Source: Erwinia sp. S63 (GTDB lineage: Bacteria; Pseudomonadota; Gammaproteobacteria; Enterobacterales; Enterobacteriaceae). Taken from it: a stretch of 64,000 nt of DNA. Positions 19,247 to 28,529 of the stretch are shown here, piece after piece (within the stretch, counting starts at the first letter, position 1; each line of letters opens with the position of its first letter). The notes beneath the pieces are model-generated. The model did no database searches and had not been told where the DNA came from. It was given only the letters and a program-made list of their open reading frames with translations. The translations under genes were made by a program, and so were the position numbers. The stretch covers positions 186,001 to 250,000 of the forward strand of contig NZ_JACVUP010000009.1 of the NCBI RefSeq assembly GCF_016625195.1, in the 5' to 3' direction.

Positions 19247-21361
19247 ATGTTTATCAAGCGTATCACCCTGGTGAAAACAGGTTTCACCAGTGCCATGTTA
19301 TTGTCCGCCGTTCCGCTGTATGCCACATCCGAGCAACCGACCATTGCAGTGACTGCCTCGCCGAATCAACCCCCTGCAGAAACCGATAAAAAAGCCACGC
19401 TGGGCAATCTCGGCAAACAGGAAGTGCGCAACACGCCGTGGTCGGTGCAAACCCTGTCACCTGAGTTGATGAAGCGCCAGCAGTTGAAAAGCGTCAGCGA
19501 TTTGTATCGTTACATGCCATCGGTGCAGGGGGATGGGGCACGCCCGCAAACGCGGGGTATGCAGGGCAGTGTGGTGCAGAACAGCATGATCGATGGGCTG
19601 AATGTAGTGTCGACTACCGACTACGCCGCCGAGCAGTTTGATCACATTGAGGTGCTGAATGGTCTTGCTGGATCTTTATATGGTCCGGCCAATCCGGCAG
19701 GCCTGTTTAATTTCGTGAGCAAACGCGCGAGTGACACGCCTATGCACTCCATTACTGTGGGCGCGGGGACCGGATTAAGCCATCAGCTGGCCGGTGATTT
19801 TAGTGGGCCGCTGGATAGCAACGACCGTCTGCGTTATCGCCTTAATTTCCTCGATGATGAGGGCGATAGCTATGTGAAAGGCAGCAAAGTTCGCCGTCAG
19901 CTGTTCAGCCTGGCGCTTGATGCTAATCTGACCGATCAAACGGTGCTGGAAACCAACTTCAGCTATTACCATTTCTACGACAAAGGCCTGCCGGGCAAAT
20001 TTGCGCTTGGCAAGGGGTTGTCATTCCCCTCTGCACCCGATCCGAAAACGGCGCACCTGGGGCAATCTTATGCGGGTGATGACAACCACACGCTGACTAC
20101 TGGCCTGCATCTCAAACATGACTTCGACGGAAACTGGCAGGGTGAAATCGGCGTTTTACGTCAGATTGCCGATCGCGAATCCACGGCGGTAACCAACACC
20201 TTTACCGACAGCCACGGCGATTACACCACCACCACCTCATCTGCCACCGCCAGCCGCTTTACGATTAACAGCTACATGGCGAATTTAAATGGGGAAGTGG
20301 ATACCGGGTGGATTCATCATCAAATTTCAACCGGGCTGCGCGGTTTTGTCTGGAAAAATTACAACCCCCGCAACGGTGCTTCCTCGACCCTGGGCAGCGC
20401 TTCACTGGATAACCCACAAGCGTTTTCCGAACCTGATTATCCTGATTTTACCGACCGCTATCATTCCGCCACTGCCAGCCAGCATGCATTTTTGCTCAGC
20501 GATAATCTGCAGTTCTCACCGGAATGGAGCCTGTTACTAGCGGGCAGTGAGAGCCTGCTGAGTTCATCCAACTACAGCAAAACGGGCAGTCGCAGCAGTG
20601 ACTCTGCTGATAGCGGATTCAGCGGTTCCGCCAGCCTGATGTATAAGCCGATTGATCCCCTGACGCTGTATGTCACTTACGCTGATAGCCTGCAACAAGG
20701 GGATACCGCACCAGCCACGGCCAACAATGCCGGTGCGATACTGGCGCCGTATCGCAGCCGTCAGGTGGAAGTGGGCAGCAAGTTGGCGATCAATAAACTG
20801 CTGCTGACCGCCGCGCTGTTCCAGATTAAACGCCCGTTCGCTTACACCAACGCCAGCGGCGATTACGCTATCGATGGCGAACAGCGTAACCGTGGGCTGG
20901 AACTGATGGCGGATGGTGACCTCACCGATCGTCTGCATCTGTTTGGCGGCATGACGTGGTTAGATCCGCGTCTGCTGGACACCGCCAGCACACAAACCGA
21001 TGACAAGCAGATTGTCGGCTTGCCGCGTTATACCGCCAGCCTGTTTGCCGCTTACGATTTACCGATGTTCACCGGTACCGATATTCACGGCGGCATTCAC
21101 TATGTTGGTCGTCGCACTACCGACAATCAAAATGACGGTTGGGTGAGCAGCTACACCACGCTGGATGCCGGTGCAGCCTATAAGACCCGGCTGTTTGATA
21201 CCGCCACCACCTTCCGACTTGATGTCACTAACCTGACCAACCGCCATTACTGGACCAATATCGTGCCCGGTGGGTTAAACGGGTATAGCGGTGCAGGCTA
21301 TGCCAGCGCTTCTCTCGGTGCGCCGCGTATGGTGCAGGTCTCCATGCAACTTAACTTCTAA
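19247..21361 (+). CDS. TonB-dependent siderophore-type receptor
   Basis: Outer-membrane receptor of 704 residues. Signal peptide to about residue 26 (VPLYATS); IAVTASPNQ in the TonB-box position; plug domain about residues 50-165 with TPWSVQTLSPELMKRQQ, RGMQGSVVQNSMIDG and LYGPANPAGLFNFVSK. A 22-strand barrel is expected, ending in the aromatic VQVSMQLNF. The layout is that of ferric-siderophore receptors. A metal-chelate binding protein starts 8 bp downstream, so both probably handle the same ligand. The ligand is unknown. A TTGACG element lies upstream, but no convincing Fur box. Confidence 0.9.
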   Translation: MFIKRITLVKTGFTSAMLLSAVPLYATSEQPTIAVTASPNQPPAETDKKATLGNLGKQEVRNTPWSVQTLSPELMKRQQLKSVSDLYRYMPSVQGDGARPQTRGMQGSVVQNSMIDGLNVVSTTDYAAEQFDHIEVLNGLAGSLYGPANPAGLFNFVSKRASDTPMHSITVGAGTGLSHQLAGDFSGPLDSNDRLRYRLNFLDDEGDSYVKGSKVRRQLFSLALDANLTDQTVLETNFSYYHFYDKGLPGKFALGKGLSFPSAPDPKTAHLGQSYAGDDNHTLTTGLHLKHDFDGNWQGEIGVLRQIADRESTAVTNTFTDSHGDYTTTTSSATASRFTINSYMANLNGEVDTGWIHHQISTGLRGFVWKNYNPRNGASSTLGSASLDNPQAFSEPDYPDFTDRYHSATASQHAFLLSDNLQFSPEWSLLLAGSESLLSSSNYSKTGSRSSDSADSGFSGSASLMYKPIDPLTLYVTYADSLQQGDTAPATANNAGAILAPYRSRQVEVGSKLAINKLLLTAALFQIKRPFAYTNASGDYAIDGEQRNRGLELMADGDLTDRLHLFGGMTWLDPRLLDTASTQTDDKQIVGLPRYTASLFAAYDLPMFTGTDIHGGIHYVGRRTTDNQNDGWVSSYTTLDAGAAYKTRLFDTATTFRLDVTNLTNRHYWTNIVPGGLNGYSGAGYASASLGAPRMVQVSMQLNF

Positions 21362-21369
21362 GGGAGTGA

Positions 21370-22380
21370 ATGATGAGCAAAATGTGGCGTCGGCTATTAC
21401 CGATGTTGATGGTGAGTACACTGGCTTCAGCCCAAACGGTGATCGATGACACTGGCAATCATGTCGAAATCAGCAAACCGGCGATGCATATTGCTGACGC
21501 CTGGTTTGCGCATCACTCGTTGTTGATGACGTTGGGCGCGGGGGATCGCATCGTGGCGACGGTGAATCATCCCGCCGATCGTCCGTGGATGTTTAAGGTT
21601 CAGCCATCCCTCAATCAGGCGTTGCAGGCGAAGGGTAAAACCTTCGCCAGTGAAGCTCTGGTGGTGCGCAACGTTGACGCTATCTTCGTGCCAGCGAATG
21701 ATCCTGATGCGGAATCGTATCGACTTGCGGGTATTCCGGTACTGGCAATGAACTTCGATGATTTTGCTTCGATGAAGCGTTCACTGATCACGACGGCGCA
21801 AGTGGTGGGTACGCCCGAGGCGGCGACGCGAGCAGAAGCTTATAACCGCTACCTTGATCAGCACATTGCTGACATCAGCGGGAAAACGGCGGGTTTAAGT
21901 GAGGCACAGCGACCACGGGTGTTGCACATCGAGTCGCTGCATCCACTGAAAGTCGATGGGCGCGATACGCTGATTGACACCTGGATTAATCTTGCCGGTG
22001 GTCGAAATGTCGCTGCAGGCATTGTCGGCAATATGAAGCCCATCTCGCCTGAAGAAGTGATCCGCTGGAATCCTGATGTGATTATCATCGGTGCGGGCGC
22101 CGGATCGCTGGCAGATTCCGACTTTAAGACGTTGTTTGCCAGCGTGAAAGCCGTCCAGCAACATCGTGTGTGGCAGAATCCGGCTGGGGTGTTTCCGTGG
22201 GATCGTTACGGCACCGAGGTGGCATTACAGATTCAGTGGGCCGCAAAACAGTTGCATCCGGCGTTGTTCCCACAGCTTGATTTAGTGAGTGCTACGCAGG
22301 CGTTTTATCAACAATTTTATGACTACTCGCTGACGGCGAATGACGCGCAGCGAATTTTACAGGCGTTGCCACCGGAATAA
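21370..22380 (+). CDS. Periplasmic metal-chelate/corrinoid-type ABC binding protein
   Basis: 336-residue class III solute-binding protein (FepB/BtuF/FhuD superfamily). A Sec signal spans about residues 1-22 (ending TLASAQ). Conserved text includes VIDDTGNHVEIS at the start of the mature form, LVVRNVDAIFVPANDPD, and INLAGGRNVAAGI followed by SPEEVIRWNPDVIII. It follows the TonB receptor at 8 bp. The ATG at 21373 has better spacing to GGGAG than the one at 21370. No permease or ATPase gene is adjacent, so it must use a transporter encoded elsewhere or have lost its partners. Confidence 0.88.
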   Translation: MMSKMWRRLLPMLMVSTLASAQTVIDDTGNHVEISKPAMHIADAWFAHHSLLMTLGAGDRIVATVNHPADRPWMFKVQPSLNQALQAKGKTFASEALVVRNVDAIFVPANDPDAESYRLAGIPVLAMNFDDFASMKRSLITTAQVVGTPEAATRAEAYNRYLDQHIADISGKTAGLSEAQRPRVLHIESLHPLKVDGRDTLIDTWINLAGGRNVAAGIVGNMKPISPEEVIRWNPDVIIIGAGAGSLADSDFKTLFASVKAVQQHRVWQNPAGVFPWDRYGTEVALQIQWAAKQLHPALFPQLDLVSATQAFYQQFYDYSLTANDAQRILQALPPE

Positions 22381-22442
22381 ATCGTGCTTTTTTAAATATG
22401 TCATTTTAAATTCATTAGCTCCACTGTTGAAGAATCATGAAC

Positions 22443-22477
22443 AAACCCGTTTAAGCTTTACTTATAACGGGTTTTTT
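22443..22477 (+). terminator. Rho-independent terminator of the receptor/binding-protein operon
   Basis: AAACCCGTT (22443-22451) pairs with AACGGGTTT (22466-22474), followed by TTTT. It lies 62 bp after the binding-protein stop. Confidence 0.8.
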
Positions 22478-22715
22478 AAATGTCCAATTACAGGTTTTTT
22501 AAGAAGGTGAATGGTCTTAAGTGCCGGGGGATAAAAGGATTAGGATTTGCTCCATCCTGAATTGGTAAGTCCAGTGAAAATTAATGCTTGATGTTGTCAT
22601 GCATTAAAAAAACGCGCATCAAGAAAAGTTTTAATCAGAATAAGTCTTATTGTGAGTAAATAACTGTCAATGCTAAGTTGAATTTACACATCCGGACATC
22701 TTTCCTGAGGGAATT
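22478..22715. other. Intergenic stretch before the acyltransferase
   Basis: Between the terminator and the acyltransferase start I see only AT-rich sequence and a GAGG ribosome site directly before 22716. No repeat, operator or small gene is supported. Confidence 0.5.
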
Positions 22716-23774
22716 ATGCACGCACGCATCAAGCATCTTGACGGAATGCGCGGTCTAGCCATTTTAATGGTGATTGGTTACCACGCTTATGCACGTTGGC
22801 CAGAACTCTTGCCCTATGCAAACCTCACCCAGCATATTCCAGTTTTTTCTTTCGGCTGGTTTGGGGTTGAGTTATTTTTCATGATCTCCGGCTTTGTCAT
22901 ATTTATGACGCTGGATAAGTCTGAGAGCTATATCAGCTTCCTGAAAAAACGCTGGCTGCGACTGTTTCCGGCGATGCTGATTGCCAGCTTGTTACTCTTT
23001 GCTGTGGGTGGATTTTTCCCGGAATGGTCGGCTATGACACCCTATGTCAAGAATCTGCTGCCTGGGCTGATCTTCACCAATCCTGAAACGTTGACACAAA
23101 TAACCGGTATTGAATTTAAATCGATGGCGGGTTCTTTTTGGTCACTGTACGTTGAAGCAGTATTCTATCTGATTATTGGTGCCATCTATTTTACCCTGGG
23201 ACGGAAATATTGCCTGCCGGGCTTGCTGGTGCCGATGTTACTGCTGTCCGCCTCCTCGGTGTTAAAATCTTTAGGTCATCCCATTTTCATTGATGTTATT
23301 TCTAAGTTTGGTTTTATTCACTACGCCTGGTTTATGGTTGGTTGCCTGGTGTATGAAAGAATGCATGGTCGTGATAAAGCGTTTCATTATGCGATTGTGG
23401 CTTTTGCCATGCTGATTAATTTCAGCTATTACGTCAAGAATGCCGGGATGCTGACGGTGATCCCGCTGCTGATAGTGATGTTGTTCTTTATTGCCAGTTT
23501 TTATTCGAAACAGCTTGAGCGTCTGTTATCACTTCGATTCTTCACCGCGATAGGTTTTGCCAGTTATGCTTTCTATTTGATACACGAAAACCTCATGATT
23601 GCCATGCTGATTAAACTTAACGTGTATATCAAAAGTGAGATGATCATGTTGCTCATGCCGCTGGTGGTCGCCACCGGGCTGTATTATCTGGCCTGGTTTA
23701 TCACCAAATATCTTGAACCGGCGTTGAGAAATATGTTGAAAGGCAAACGGACACCGGCACCAGAAGTGGGGTGA
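22716..23774 (+). CDS. Acyltransferase-3 (OafA/YrhL-type) membrane protein
   Basis: 352-residue integral membrane acyltransferase of the Acyl_transf_3 family, which O-acylates sugars of lipopolysaccharide, exopolysaccharide or other glycans using acyl donors from the cytoplasm. It opens with IKHLDGMRGLAILMVIGYHA, the family signature with the catalytic histidine, then FGWFGVELFFMISGFVIFM; RWLRLFPAM follows. About ten hydrophobic segments are visible. No C-terminal SGNH domain is present. It has no partner gene, so its acceptor cannot be named. Confidence 0.9.
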   Translation: MHARIKHLDGMRGLAILMVIGYHAYARWPELLPYANLTQHIPVFSFGWFGVELFFMISGFVIFMTLDKSESYISFLKKRWLRLFPAMLIASLLLFAVGGFFPEWSAMTPYVKNLLPGLIFTNPETLTQITGIEFKSMAGSFWSLYVEAVFYLIIGAIYFTLGRKYCLPGLLVPMLLLSASSVLKSLGHPIFIDVISKFGFIHYAWFMVGCLVYERMHGRDKAFHYAIVAFAMLINFSYYVKNAGMLTVIPLLIVMLFFIASFYSKQLERLLSLRFFTAIGFASYAFYLIHENLMIAMLIKLNVYIKSEMIMLLMPLVVATGLYYLAWFITKYLEPALRNMLKGKRTPAPEVG

Positions 23775-23780
23775 TGAAAG

Positions 23781-23804
23781 GGGTGCGGTGTTAATCCCGC
23801 ACCC
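23781..23804. terminator. Bidirectional hairpin between acyltransferase and azlD
   Basis: GGGTGCGG (23781-23788) pairs with CCGCACCC (23797-23804), between two convergent stop codons. T tracts are short on both sides. Confidence 0.55.
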
Positions 23805-23815
23805 GATGCTTCACG

Positions 23816-24139
23816 TTACAAACCAAACCCATAACGCAGCGCGGTATACGCCACCATGCCAGCCAGCACGGTGGCGAACAAACCGCGCGTCACGATGCCG
23901 GTGATCGCCGCAATCAGCGCCGCCAGTAACGATAAACTCAAACCTGAAGCGGTTAACGCCGGTTTTTCGATTAACTCAGCCGTGACAATGGCCGCCATAA
24001 TGCCCGCCGGGATAAAGCTCAGCCACTGTTGCGCCAGCGGGGCGAGTCTGAAGCGGGAAAGCAGCAGAATCGGGCCAACGCGCATCACCGCTGTGATTAG
24101 CGCGGCAACCACGATGGTCATCAGGACATTACGCTCCAT
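23816..24139 (-). CDS. azlD: AzlD-type branched-chain amino acid exporter subunit
   Basis: 107-residue hydrophobic protein with about four membrane segments and the conserved AALITAVMRVGPILLLSRF and LSFIPAGIMAAIVT of the AzlD/YgaH family. It works with AzlC (YgaZ) to export branched-chain amino acids such as valine. Its start lies one base after the azlC stop, so coupling is likely. Confidence 0.9.
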   Translation of the reverse strand: MERNVLMTIVVAALITAVMRVGPILLLSRFRLAPLAQQWLSFIPAGIMAAIVTAELIEKPALTASGLSLSLLAALIAAITGIVTRGLFATVLAGMVAYTALRYGFGL

Positions 24140-24140
24140 G

Positions 24141-24881
24141 TTATTTCCCCTCCTTGTATTTCATGCGTAACAGCAGCGTGGCCAGACTGGCGGCAATAGA
24201 GGCGGCGATGATCACCACCACGCTGAGATCGAGATGTCCCGCAGAAAAATAGGTCACCAGCACCGCAACCACAATCGCCAGCGTCTCCAGCCATTTGCGG
24301 CGACTGGCAAACCATGTCATTAAAATCAGTCCGATAAACATCGATACCAGACTAAAACTTAATCCGGCCATCAACGATTCAGGGACGGCGGAAGCCGCAT
24401 AAGCGCCAATCACACAGGCAATAATCCAGTTCAGCCAGGCGGGCAGGTTGAGACCAAACATCCAGGCGAAAGCGATTTTGCCATGCTGGCTGCCGTGCTG
24501 TACCGCGACGCCGAAGGTCTCATCAGTGAGCAGCAGGCCACTGACGACTTTTTGCCAGCCGCTTTGGCTGCGGAAGAACACGCTAATCGCCGAACTCATT
24601 AGCAAATAGCGCAGGTTAACCAGCATCACGCTGAGCACCACCGAGGTCATTTCCGCGCCTGCTGCCCATAGCGAATAAAATAAGAACTGCGCCGAACCGG
24701 TGTAAAGCAACGTGGCCAGCAGCGCTGTTTGCAATACGGAGAAACCGGCCAGCGTGCCAATGGCACCGGCAGCAAAACCGATGCTCAGGTAGCCGGGGAC
24801 GGTGGGTAAGCAGGCGATAAAACCCGCGCGAAAACTCAGTGGATCACTGTGTTTTGGCAGGGTCTGACTATTTAACGACAT
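24141..24881 (-). CDS. azlC: AzlC-type branched-chain amino acid exporter
   Basis: 246-residue membrane protein of the AzlC/YgaZ family. FRAGFIACLPTVPGYLSIGF opens the membrane part, and TGSAQFLFYSLWAAGA is characteristic. The start at 24881 (MSLNSQTLPKHSD) is preferred over an upstream frame to 24917 because TTGGAAA lies at a suitable distance. It forms an operon with azlD and is divergent from an AraC-type regulator at 24983, the usual arrangement for this exporter. Confidence 0.9.
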   Translation of the reverse strand: MSLNSQTLPKHSDPLSFRAGFIACLPTVPGYLSIGFAAGAIGTLAGFSVLQTALLATLLYTGSAQFLFYSLWAAGAEMTSVVLSVMLVNLRYLLMSSAISVFFRSQSGWQKVVSGLLLTDETFGVAVQHGSQHGKIAFAWMFGLNLPAWLNWIIACVIGAYAASAVPESLMAGLSFSLVSMFIGLILMTWFASRRKWLETLAIVVAVLVTYFSAGHLDLSVVVIIAASIAASLATLLLRMKYKEGK

Positions 24882-24982
24882 GACAATTTTCCAAAACCTT
24901 CTGAACAGATGCACCAATTTTAAGCCACGATGCGCAAGGCTATAGTAAAATCCTGCTCCCGGAGTACATCAGCGAAGGATTT

Positions 24983-25819
24983 GTGATGCAGGAAAAACGT
25001 GATGACATCAAATTGTGGCGTGACCGTGGTATGCACGGCGGCATGGAAATCCTGCGCGCACGCTGCTACGAGCACAGTTATCCGCCACACTTCCACGACG
25101 AATTCGTGATCGCGGCGTTTGCCCGAGGGGCACAACGTACCCGCATTTGCCGTCAACAGGGCATTGCCGCCGCTGGCACGGTGATGGTGATTCTGCCGGG
25201 AGAAGTGCACACCGGTGAAGCGGTTCAGCGTGAGGAAGGCTGGGATTACTGCGCGTTTTATCCTTCCGCCACACTGGTCAATGAAATTGCGGAGTCACAA
25301 ATCGGCGGCAAAGGCGAACTCAATTTTGGTGCGGAAGGGATGCGTTATGATCCGCTACTGGCGCAGCAGATGTTGCAGGCTTCCGCCGTGATGCAAGAAA
25401 GTCCGGACGCAATGGAAAAAGAGTGTGCGCTGTTTCAGGTGCTGAGCGTGTTAATCCGTCAACATGGCGAACGCACGCTAAAAGGCGGCGAGCGGCATGC
25501 GTTACGCGCCGATATTCGGCAGGCGATCGATTTTCTGCACAGCGATTACCATCAGCTGCTGGCGGTCAGTGAAATCGCCGCCGTCGCCGGGCTAAGCGAA
25601 TACCATTTTATGCGCACCTTCCAGAAGCTGACCGGCTTATCGGTACATCAATACCTCACGCAGATTCGCCTGATGCGGGCAAAACGACTGCTGTCACAAG
25701 GCTTCGATGCCGCGCACACCGCCAGTGAAGTGGGCTTCTTCGACCAAAGCCACTTCATCAAGAAATTCCGCGCCCATTTTGGCATTACGCCGGGTGCATT
25801 TGCGGCGGCATCGCAATGA
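24983..25819 (+). CDS. AraC-family regulator next to azlCD
   Basis: 278-residue AraC-type regulator with an N-terminal cupin (HFHDEFVIAAFARGAQRTRI, then VMVILPGEVHTGE) and two C-terminal helix-turn-helix motifs (SEIAAVAGLSEYHFMRTFQK and ASEVGFFDQSHFIKKFRAHF). It is divergent from azlCD with about 100 bp between, so it is the likely regulator of the exporter. A second AraC-type gene follows 18 bp downstream on the same strand. Confidence 0.9.
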   Translation: MMQEKRDDIKLWRDRGMHGGMEILRARCYEHSYPPHFHDEFVIAAFARGAQRTRICRQQGIAAAGTVMVILPGEVHTGEAVQREEGWDYCAFYPSATLVNEIAESQIGGKGELNFGAEGMRYDPLLAQQMLQASAVMQESPDAMEKECALFQVLSVLIRQHGERTLKGGERHALRADIRQAIDFLHSDYHQLLAVSEIAAVAGLSEYHFMRTFQKLTGLSVHQYLTQIRLMRAKRLLSQGFDAAHTASEVGFFDQSHFIKKFRAHFGITPGAFAAASQ

Positions 25820-25837
25820 TGGAACGAGGATCTTGCC

Positions 25838-26890
25838 ATGACTTCCCGTAACAAACCCAATGAACAGGCAACGCCGCTGTCGGTCGGTTTCGTCCTGCTG
25901 AACCGCTTTACGTTGCTGCCGTTCGCGGCTTTTGTGGACTGCCTGCGTCTCGCCGCCGATGAAGGCGATCGCAGCCGTCAGTTGCGCTGTAGCTGGACGT
26001 TTATGTCCAGCTCTGGCAGTGAAGCGACTTCTAGCTGTGGCGCGGTGATCTCGCCCTGTGAAGCCCTCAAGAATCCGGAACATTTTGACTACATCGTAGT
26101 GATTGGCGGGGTGCAGGATGAGAAGGATAAAACTGATCATCGTGCGCTGGATTACATTCGCCTTGCCGCGCAGTTTGGCACGCCATTGGTCGGTTTGTGC
26201 ACTGGGGTCTTTGCATTGATTCAGGCTGGCGTCATGAAGGGAAAACAGTGTTGTGTCAGCTGGTATCACCATGGTGATTTACAGCGGCGTTTTCCCGATA
26301 TCACGCCGGTAGCCGATCGCATCTTTGTTGATGAAGGCAAGCTGATTACCTGTGCCGGTGGCGTGGCGGCGGCGGATGTTGCCGCGCACCTGATTGAACG
26401 CCATCTGGGCCGCGCATGGGCGATAAAAAGTCTGCATATCATGCTGATTGATGAAGCGCGCACCACGCATCATCCGCAGCCGCAACCGGTGATCTTCGAA
26501 AAAATCAAAGATCGCATGGTGCGCAGTGCCGTTGATGTCATCTCCCAACATATGGGCGAGGTGATTTCGGTTGAGCAACTCGCGCAACGCCTCAATACCT
26601 CGCGACGCAATATTGAGCGTAAATTCAAAGATGAGCTGGGTGTCAGTCCACAACGTTTCGCACGTGATTTACGACTGCGTTATGGTCTTTGGCTACTGCT
26701 GTACAGCGCGAAGACAGTGACAGAAATTGGCGAGCGCTGTGGCTTCTCTGATACTGCGCATTTTTCCCGTCATTTCCGCGATGCCTTTGGTTATCCTCCC
26801 AGCCTGGCACGCAAGCAGGCCGCATTGCGCGATCAGCAGCATGTCGATCCATTCTTTATTCATATTGATAGTGCAATTGAAGGGCGTTGA
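25838..26890 (+). CDS. GlxA-type (DJ-1/PfpI + AraC) regulator upstream of the sarcosine operon
   Basis: 350-residue regulator with an amidotransferase-like DJ-1/PfpI domain (about 15-210; elbow LVGLCTGVFAL) and an AraC-type DNA-binding domain (about 230-325; QLAQRLNTSRRNIERKF, ERCGFSDTAHFSRHF). This is the family of GbdR and SouR, which in Pseudomonas activate glycine betaine and sarcosine catabolism. Its position before glyA2-sox, and a relative at the far end (34793), suggest it controls that operon. It is 18 bp after the azl-linked AraC gene, so co-transcription is possible. Which ligand it senses is not visible. Confidence 0.88.
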   Translation: MTSRNKPNEQATPLSVGFVLLNRFTLLPFAAFVDCLRLAADEGDRSRQLRCSWTFMSSSGSEATSSCGAVISPCEALKNPEHFDYIVVIGGVQDEKDKTDHRALDYIRLAAQFGTPLVGLCTGVFALIQAGVMKGKQCCVSWYHHGDLQRRFPDITPVADRIFVDEGKLITCAGGVAAADVAAHLIERHLGRAWAIKSLHIMLIDEARTTHHPQPQPVIFEKIKDRMVRSAVDVISQHMGEVISVEQLAQRLNTSRRNIERKFKDELGVSPQRFARDLRLRYGLWLLLYSAKTVTEIGERCGFSDTAHFSRHFRDAFGYPPSLARKQAALRDQQHVDPFFIHIDSAIEGR

Positions 26891-27070
26891 TTTCAGCGCT
26901 CTCGTTATTTCATTCTTGCTGCACAAAATGATTACCCACTGATTTAATTGATTTTTTCCTCCCGACCGATTTAAACATTTCCAATCAGACATCACATTTT
27001 CTTATCCAATCGTGATGCACCTCAAACAATACAAATCAGCTTCAAAAAATAACGCATTGATAAATAAGGG

Positions 27071-27100
27071 TTGTCGCGATTTTGTCATATTAATTGTCGC
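27071..27100. promoter_or_regulatory. Three direct TTGTC repeats upstream of glyA2-sox
   Basis: TTGTCGC (27071-27077), TTGTCAT (27082-27088) and TTGTCGC (27094-27100) recur at 11- and 12-bp steps, about one helical turn, 87-116 bp before the glyA2 ATG. Phased direct repeats are typical of AraC-type activator sites; the flanking GlxA-type proteins are candidates. Confidence 0.5.
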
Positions 27101-27186
27101 AAACGTTCAAGCTTGCACCTGGCGATATTCAGTAGTGTGAAAACGTACTGAATTTGGCCACTAATCCTGATGATGAGGGTGTAGCA

Positions 27187-28488
27187 ATGAATGCAAATGA
27201 TTTGAACAGTGCCGATCCACAACTGTTTGCCGCTGTAGTGGGCGAGCTGGTGCGACAGGAAACACACATCGAATTAATCGCCTCGGAAAATTATGCCAGC
27301 TCCCAGGTAATGTCCCTGCAGGGCAGCCAGCTGACTAACAAATATGCTGAAGGCTATCCGGGGAAACGCTACTACGGCGGCTGCGAACATGTCGACACCA
27401 TCGAACGTTTAGCCATTGAGCGTGCCTGCCTGCTGTTTGGTGCGGATTATGCCAACGTGCAGCCTCATTCCGGTGCTCAGGCGAACGCCGCGGTGTTTAT
27501 GGCGTTGATCAAACCCGGTGACACCATTCTCGGCATGAGCCTGGCGCACGGCGGTCACTTAACCCATGGCGCCGCGCCGAATGTCTCCGGCAAGCACTAC
27601 AACGCCGTGCAATACGGTTTGAATGCCGAAACCGGTGAGATTGATTATCAGGAAGTGGAGCGCCTGGCAAAGGAGCACCAGCCGAAACTGATTGTGGCCG
27701 GTTTCTCCGCTTACTCGCGCATTGTTGACTGGAAGCGCTTCCGCGAAATCGCCGATAGCGTTGGCGCCTGGCTGATGGTGGATATGGCGCACGTCGCCGG
27801 TCTGGTCGCTGCGCGCTGTTATCCCAACCCGTTGCCGCATGCACATGTGGTGACCACCACTACGCATAAAACCCTGCGCGGTCCGCGCGGTGGCCTGATT
27901 CTCTCAGCGAACGGTGATGAAGCGCTGTACAAAAAACTCAACTCCGCGGTGTTCCCTGGCCAGCAGGGCGGCCCGTTGATGCACGTGATTGCCGCCAAAG
28001 CAATGGCTTTCCGTGAAGCGATGGAGCAGGACTTCATTCACTACCAGGCCAAGGTGATCGATAACGCCAAAACCATGGCAAAAGTGTTCATCAAACGCGG
28101 CTACGACGTGGTGTCAGGCGGCACTGACAACCATCTGTTCCTGGTTTCGCTGATTGGTCAGGAGATCACCGGCAAAGAAGCCGATGCTGCCCTGGGCCGC
28201 GCGCATATCACCGTGAACAAGAACTCCGTGCCTAACGATCCACAAAGCCCGTTTGTGACCTCCGGTTTACGCATCGGCACGCCAGCCGTGACCACGCGCG
28301 GCTTTGGCGAGAAGGAGTGCGAGACCCTGGCGGGCTGGATTTGCGACATCCTCGATGTGCTGGCGCTGAAACAGAACAGCGACAACATCGAAGCCTGGGT
28401 GCGCTTCAACGTATCAGAGCTGTGTGCCAGACATCCGGTGTATGGCGAGCATTCACCACAGGCTATCGCCAAAAAAGCCATTGCCTGA
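27187..28488 (+). CDS. glyA: Serine hydroxymethyltransferase (catabolic copy)
   Basis: 433-residue PLP enzyme interconverting glycine plus methylene-tetrahydrofolate with serine. The Schiff-base lysine is K228 in [25 protein letters not shown] and [15 protein letters not shown] are the family signatures. It is longer than the housekeeping GlyA (417). It heads the sox operon, where it would join the glycine and the one-carbon unit released from sarcosine, as in Pseudomonas. The ATG at 27187 has GAGGG upstream; an earlier frame from 27154 does not. Confidence 0.95.
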   Translation: MNANDLNSADPQLFAAVVGELVRQETHIELIASENYASSQVMSLQGSQLTNKYAEGYPGKRYYGGCEHVDTIERLAIERACLLFGADYANVQPHSGAQANAAVFMALIKPGDTILGMSLAHGGHLTHGAAPNVSGKHYNAVQYGLNAETGEIDYQEVERLAKEHQPKLIVAGFSAYSRIVDWKRFREIADSVGAWLMVDMAHVAGLVAARCYPNPLPHAHVVTTTTHKTLRGPRGGLILSANGDEALYKKLNSAVFPGQQGGPLMHVIAAKAMAFREAMEQDFIHYQAKVIDNAKTMAKVFIKRGYDVVSGGTDNHLFLVSLIGQEITGKEADAALGRAHITVNKNSVPNDPQSPFVTSGLRIGTPAVTTRGFGEKECETLAGWICDILDVLALKQNSDNIEAWVRFNVSELCARHPVYGEHSPQAIAKKAIA

Positions 28489-28496
28489 CCATTTTT

Positions 28497-28518
28497 CCCG
28501 GCTCAGGCCGGGAGTTTT
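28497..28518 (+). terminator. Terminator-like hairpin between glyA2 and soxB
   Basis: CCCGGC (28497-28502) pairs with GCCGGG (28507-28512) and is followed by AGTTTT. It is short and sits inside the operon, so it may set a ratio between glyA2 and sox transcripts rather than stop them. Confidence 0.5.
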
Positions 28519-28529
28519 AGGAGACGAGT

